Positions 61,947 to 64,000 of a DNA stretch of 64,000 bases are shown here, piece after piece; within the stretch, counting starts at the first letter, position 1, and each line of letters opens with the position of its first letter. The stretch is from Halalkalibaculum roseum. GTDB taxonomy: Bacteria > Bacteroidota > Rhodothermia > Balneolales > Balneolaceae. The stretch covers positions 620,001-684,000 of the forward strand of contig NZ_JAALLT010000003.1 of the NCBI RefSeq assembly GCF_011059145.1. Direction: 5' to 3'. The position numbers were made by a program, and so were the translations under genes. Below the pieces are notes generated by a model. That model was not told where the DNA came from and did not search any database. It worked only from the letters and a program-made list of their open reading frames with translations.

Positions 61947-62781
61947 CGAAGAGACAAATAAGCAACATTTTGAAGAGCTCTGTGCAGGTTATGTGCTCGA
62001 TGCACTGGAGCCTGATGAGCGCGAGGAATTTGAAAAATTACTGGATAGTGCCTCTGAAGAAGAGCGTAAGCTGTATCAACGGATGAGGTCAGCGGCAAAT
62101 CAAATAGCCTTCAGTATAGAAGAGACCGAGGCACCGGAGGTAGTCAGGGAGAGAATTCTTTCACAAGTGCGAAACGGGTCAGGTGGGAATGACAAAGAGA
62201 GTATATCGAGCATACCTCAAGAGGAAGAAGAAGCGGATGGTTTTGATCGAGCAACTTTAGCTATTGCAGCCTCATTTGCTCTTCTGCTGGTAACACTTAG
62301 TCTGGTTTTCTACTCCTTCAACTTAAGCTTTGAAATTTCAAGCCAGGAAGAAGTCATTCAGGAACAGCAAGCTACAATCTCTGAACTGCAAAACGAAATC
62401 GAACAGAAGGAAGAACTTCTCTCTATTCTTGAATCACGTGAGGTAGATCTCATATTGATGTCCGGTATGGAGGCTAATCCAAACGGATACGGAAAAGTGA
62501 TTTGGGACGCCGAGTCCAATAGAGCCCTGCTGCAGGTCTCAAACCTACCTGCGGTGCCCTCTGATAAGGACTACCAGCTCTGGATAATTAAAAATAACAA
62601 ACCGGTGAGCGCCGGTGTATTTGCGGTGAATGACCCCGCCAAGGATTCGTTCTTTAAAATTGAAGAGATGGACGGTCCCGAGCAATCGGCAGATGCTTTC
62701 GCCATTACTATGGAACCCAAGGGCGGTATGCCGCAACCTACCGGCGACATGTACCTGATGGGGAATCGAATTAACAACTGA
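61939..62781 (+). CDS. RskA-type membrane anti-sigma factor
   Basis: This 280-residue protein has a cytoplasmic N-terminal anti-sigma region (HFEELCAGYVLDALEPDEREEFEKLL, about 8-80) without a HxxxCxxC zinc motif. One transmembrane helix sits near residue 105-125 (LAIAASFALLLVTLSLVFYSF). A short periplasmic coiled coil follows (about 130-165). The C-terminal domain (about 170-275) is of the anti-sigma-K factor type (GYGKVIWDAESNRALLQVSNLPAVPSDKDYQLWIIKNNKPVSAGVF). It should hold the upstream ECF factor at the membrane. The 8-base overlap with that gene ensures matched synthesis. Confidence 0.93.
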   Translation: MTDEETNKQHFEELCAGYVLDALEPDEREEFEKLLDSASEEERKLYQRMRSAANQIAFSIEETEAPEVVRERILSQVRNGSGGNDKESISSIPQEEEEADGFDRATLAIAASFALLLVTLSLVFYSFNLSFEISSQEEVIQEQQATISELQNEIEQKEELLSILESREVDLILMSGMEANPNGYGKVIWDAESNRALLQVSNLPAVPSDKDYQLWIIKNNKPVSAGVFAVNDPAKDSFFKIEEMDGPEQSADAFAITMEPKGGMPQPTGDMYLMGNRINN

Positions 62782-62839
62782 CCGAATTTTTAGAAAAAAT
62801 TAGCACCCAGCGTCGGCTTGGCTGAAATCAAGATAAATA

Positions 62840-63586
62840 CTACTGTTCACTCAGCTGCTGGAAAAGATAGTTCTGAAGACTCAGCACACTTACACCTGAT
62901 GGAATCTGTACCATCGCCTTGGCGATACTAGATTCGTTAATCTCATCTGCTTCGGTAACGGTCTTTAATTCACCATCCTGGTAAGACTCAATTCGTAAAG
63001 GGAAATAGCCCTCTTCAAAAATAAGAGATATCGGAAAATCACCGCTGATCATTCCTTCAACATCATCACCCCATGGCTCGGCAAGCATTCCCCAATTGAA
63101 CTGTAAATCCTGGGTCATCCATACCGAAACATAATCTCCTTTGTGCTCTTCATCAGAAAAGATAAATTTTTCGCTATCGAACCCATTGATGGTTTCCCTT
63201 TCTCCGGTTCTTTTATAGTTGATATCCGTATCGTTTTCTCTCTGGTTGCCGGAACTCCCACCAAACAGATTCATCATCGAGGTGATATCCATTTTCGAAA
63301 TTTTTAAGGCCTTATCTTTACCGGTTAGAAATACAAAGTCTTCAAAGTCCAACCTGACAAGTACACCCTCTGTCCGGATATTGCCCATGAAATCGTAGCT
63401 GTTGTCACCCTGAAGCAGTATGCGATCCGGAGTCACAAACATGGTAAAGCGATCATTATTTATTTTCTCGCCTGACTTTAATTCATAGCTGTTGTAGACA
63501 ACTTTACCTTCAAACTGGGCATGAGCATATTCGGTTGTTAAGAAGAGCAAGAGTAAAGTGAAAAATAGCGAAGACTGTTTTTTCAT
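62840..63586 (-). CDS. DUF4412-like secreted protein
   Basis: This 248-residue protein has a clear signal peptide (LFFTLLLLFLTTEYAHAQ). A beta-rich domain follows, beginning FEGKVVYNSYELKSGEK, a pattern seen in DUF4412 proteins of Bacteroidota. Later parts contain hydrophilic loops (GGSSGNQRENDTDINYKRTGERETINGFDSEKFIF) and a conserved-looking end (VQIPSGVSVLSLQN). No enzyme motif is visible. It is a stand-alone gene converging on the anti-sigma gene and may be a periplasmic or outer-membrane-associated lipocalin-like protein; the function is unknown. Confidence 0.75.
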   Translation of the reverse strand: MKKQSSLFFTLLLLFLTTEYAHAQFEGKVVYNSYELKSGEKINNDRFTMFVTPDRILLQGDNSYDFMGNIRTEGVLVRLDFEDFVFLTGKDKALKISKMDITSMMNLFGGSSGNQRENDTDINYKRTGERETINGFDSEKFIFSDEEHKGDYVSVWMTQDLQFNWGMLAEPWGDDVEGMISGDFPISLIFEEGYFPLRIESYQDGELKTVTEADEINESSIAKAMVQIPSGVSVLSLQNYLFQQLSEQ

Positions 63587-63660
63587 GACGTTTCTTAAAT
63601 ATTAATTCTGGATTTCCGATTATGTTGTACTCATTTAGCTGCCCGGATGTTTCACTAAAT

Positions 63661-63688
63661 TAAAAATCCCGCCCAATTGAGCGGGATT
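63661..63688 (-). terminator. Rho-independent terminator of mnmA
   Basis: On the minus strand AATCCCGC and GCGGGATT form an 8-bp stem with an eight-base loop, followed by TTTTTA. It begins 37 bases after the stop of the gene at 63725. Confidence 0.85.
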
Positions 63689-63724
63689 CAATCTTATAAA
63701 AGTAACGGCGAAAATAGAATTTAA

Positions 63725-64000
63725 TTATACGGCTTTTAATGTCTCCATATCAACGTTCACTTTTTTGATCCAGCCGCCGGCAACAACATCATTGCCTTCG
63801 TAACAGACTACAGCCTGCCCGGGCGTGATAGCTTCCCGGCCTGTCGGGAAAGTGACTTCTATTTCGTCTTCGTCGGTTTGAGTGACATAACCGATTGTAC
63901 CTGCATCATTGTACCGTATCGCACCGGTGATCTCCATCTCCTTTTCAGGGATACGGTCGTATTTAATCAGGTTGATTTCCCTGGCCTTACAAGTAGTACT
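63725..64000 (-). CDS. mnmA: tRNA-specific 2-thiouridylase, C-terminal part (runs off the window)
   Basis: The frame is open from the right edge to a stop at 63725, giving 91 residues without the N-terminus. The sequence (AREINLIKYD near the edge, then GAIRYNDAGTIGYV and AITPGQAVVCYEGNDVVAGGWI) matches the C-terminal beta-barrel of MnmA. In that domain 'A.TPGQ..V.Y.GD...GGG.I' is a near-invariant end. MnmA places sulfur on U34 of tRNA for Lys, Glu and Gln. The catalytic cysteines and the ATP site lie beyond position 64000. The in-frame ATG at 63937 is internal, not the real start. Confidence 0.85.
   Translation of the reverse strand, partial: STTCKAREINLIKYDRIPEKEMEITGAIRYNDAGTIGYVTQTDEDEIEVTFPTGREAITPGQAVVCYEGNDVVAGGWIKKVNVDMETLKAV

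Overview
The window looks like a chromosomal segment of a Bacteroidota-type bacterium, most probably from the Balneolota/Rhodothermota side of that group. This is inferred from a SusC/SusD outer-membrane pair, promoters of the TTTG-N20-TAnnTTTG type, few Shine-Dalgarno sites with many TTG starts, a uppS-bamA-ompH cluster, a bacterial kynA-kynU pair, and many lipoprotein and signal-peptide exported proteins. GC content appears moderate. No rRNA, tRNA, CRISPR array, prophage, transposase gene or plasmid functions were seen. Most genes are housekeeping genes in compact operons.

Layout. Positions 1-5351 (minus strand): the start of a TolC-like efflux gene with its TetR regulator and a palindromic operator, a double-AAA ATPase, a CNNM/CorC membrane protein, a small four-helix-bundle gene between word-like repeats, and an enoyl-CoA hydratase. 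5361-7528: a three-gene PspA operon. 7637-10195: divergent deoA and pdxB. 10269-15252: a complete susC-susD transcription unit (promoter, long leader, two genes, terminator). 15326-19866: a REP-like hairpin pair, tatD, a GlcNAc-kinase-like gene, kynA and kynU interrupted by CTCTGTG word arrays, and a GxxExxY gene. 19968-25939: recA-recX-AI-2E transporter-hydrolase, then purN-purH. 26072-31613: the elongasome operon mreB-mreC-mreD-mrdA-rodA. 31771-34992: an MFS transporter, rnhB and a von Willebrand A protein, the last two separated by an AGTAGAAAGT word array. 35131-45261 (minus): an envelope operon from mltD through S41 protease, PHP phosphatase, ribH, uppS and bamA to three tandem ompH/skp genes. 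45396-50968 (minus): nadE, amidohydrolase, Nudix, pyrG. 51155-55241: glycerophosphodiesterase and two small membrane proteins, rlmB, a NamZ muramidase and ndk. 55365-59935: a multidomain class III adenylate cyclase, then mgsA and a YyaL protein. 60012-64000: metallophosphoesterase, ECF sigma with its RskA-type anti-sigma, a DUF4412 protein, and the 3' end of mnmA.

How the genes fit together. Two large blocks build the cell envelope: the elongasome with its transpeptidase and glycosyltransferase, and the undecaprenyl/BAM/Skp block with a lytic transglycosylase. NamZ and the sugar kinase could feed amino-sugar recycling. PspA and the ECF/anti-sigma pair are likely envelope stress functions.

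The least explained signal is a set of short-word arrays in inverted arrangement (GGTATAAGG at 4018-4577, ACTCTGTG at 18075-18166 and 19400-19490, AGTAGAAAGT at 33671-33805). One pair encloses a four-helix-bundle gene, one cluster abuts a GxxExxY gene, and two clusters are empty. The shared layout suggests an uncharacterised mobile or hairpin-forming element family whose only visible proteins are these two small nucleic-acid-associated families. That proposal is inference; the repeats and gene positions are seen directly.
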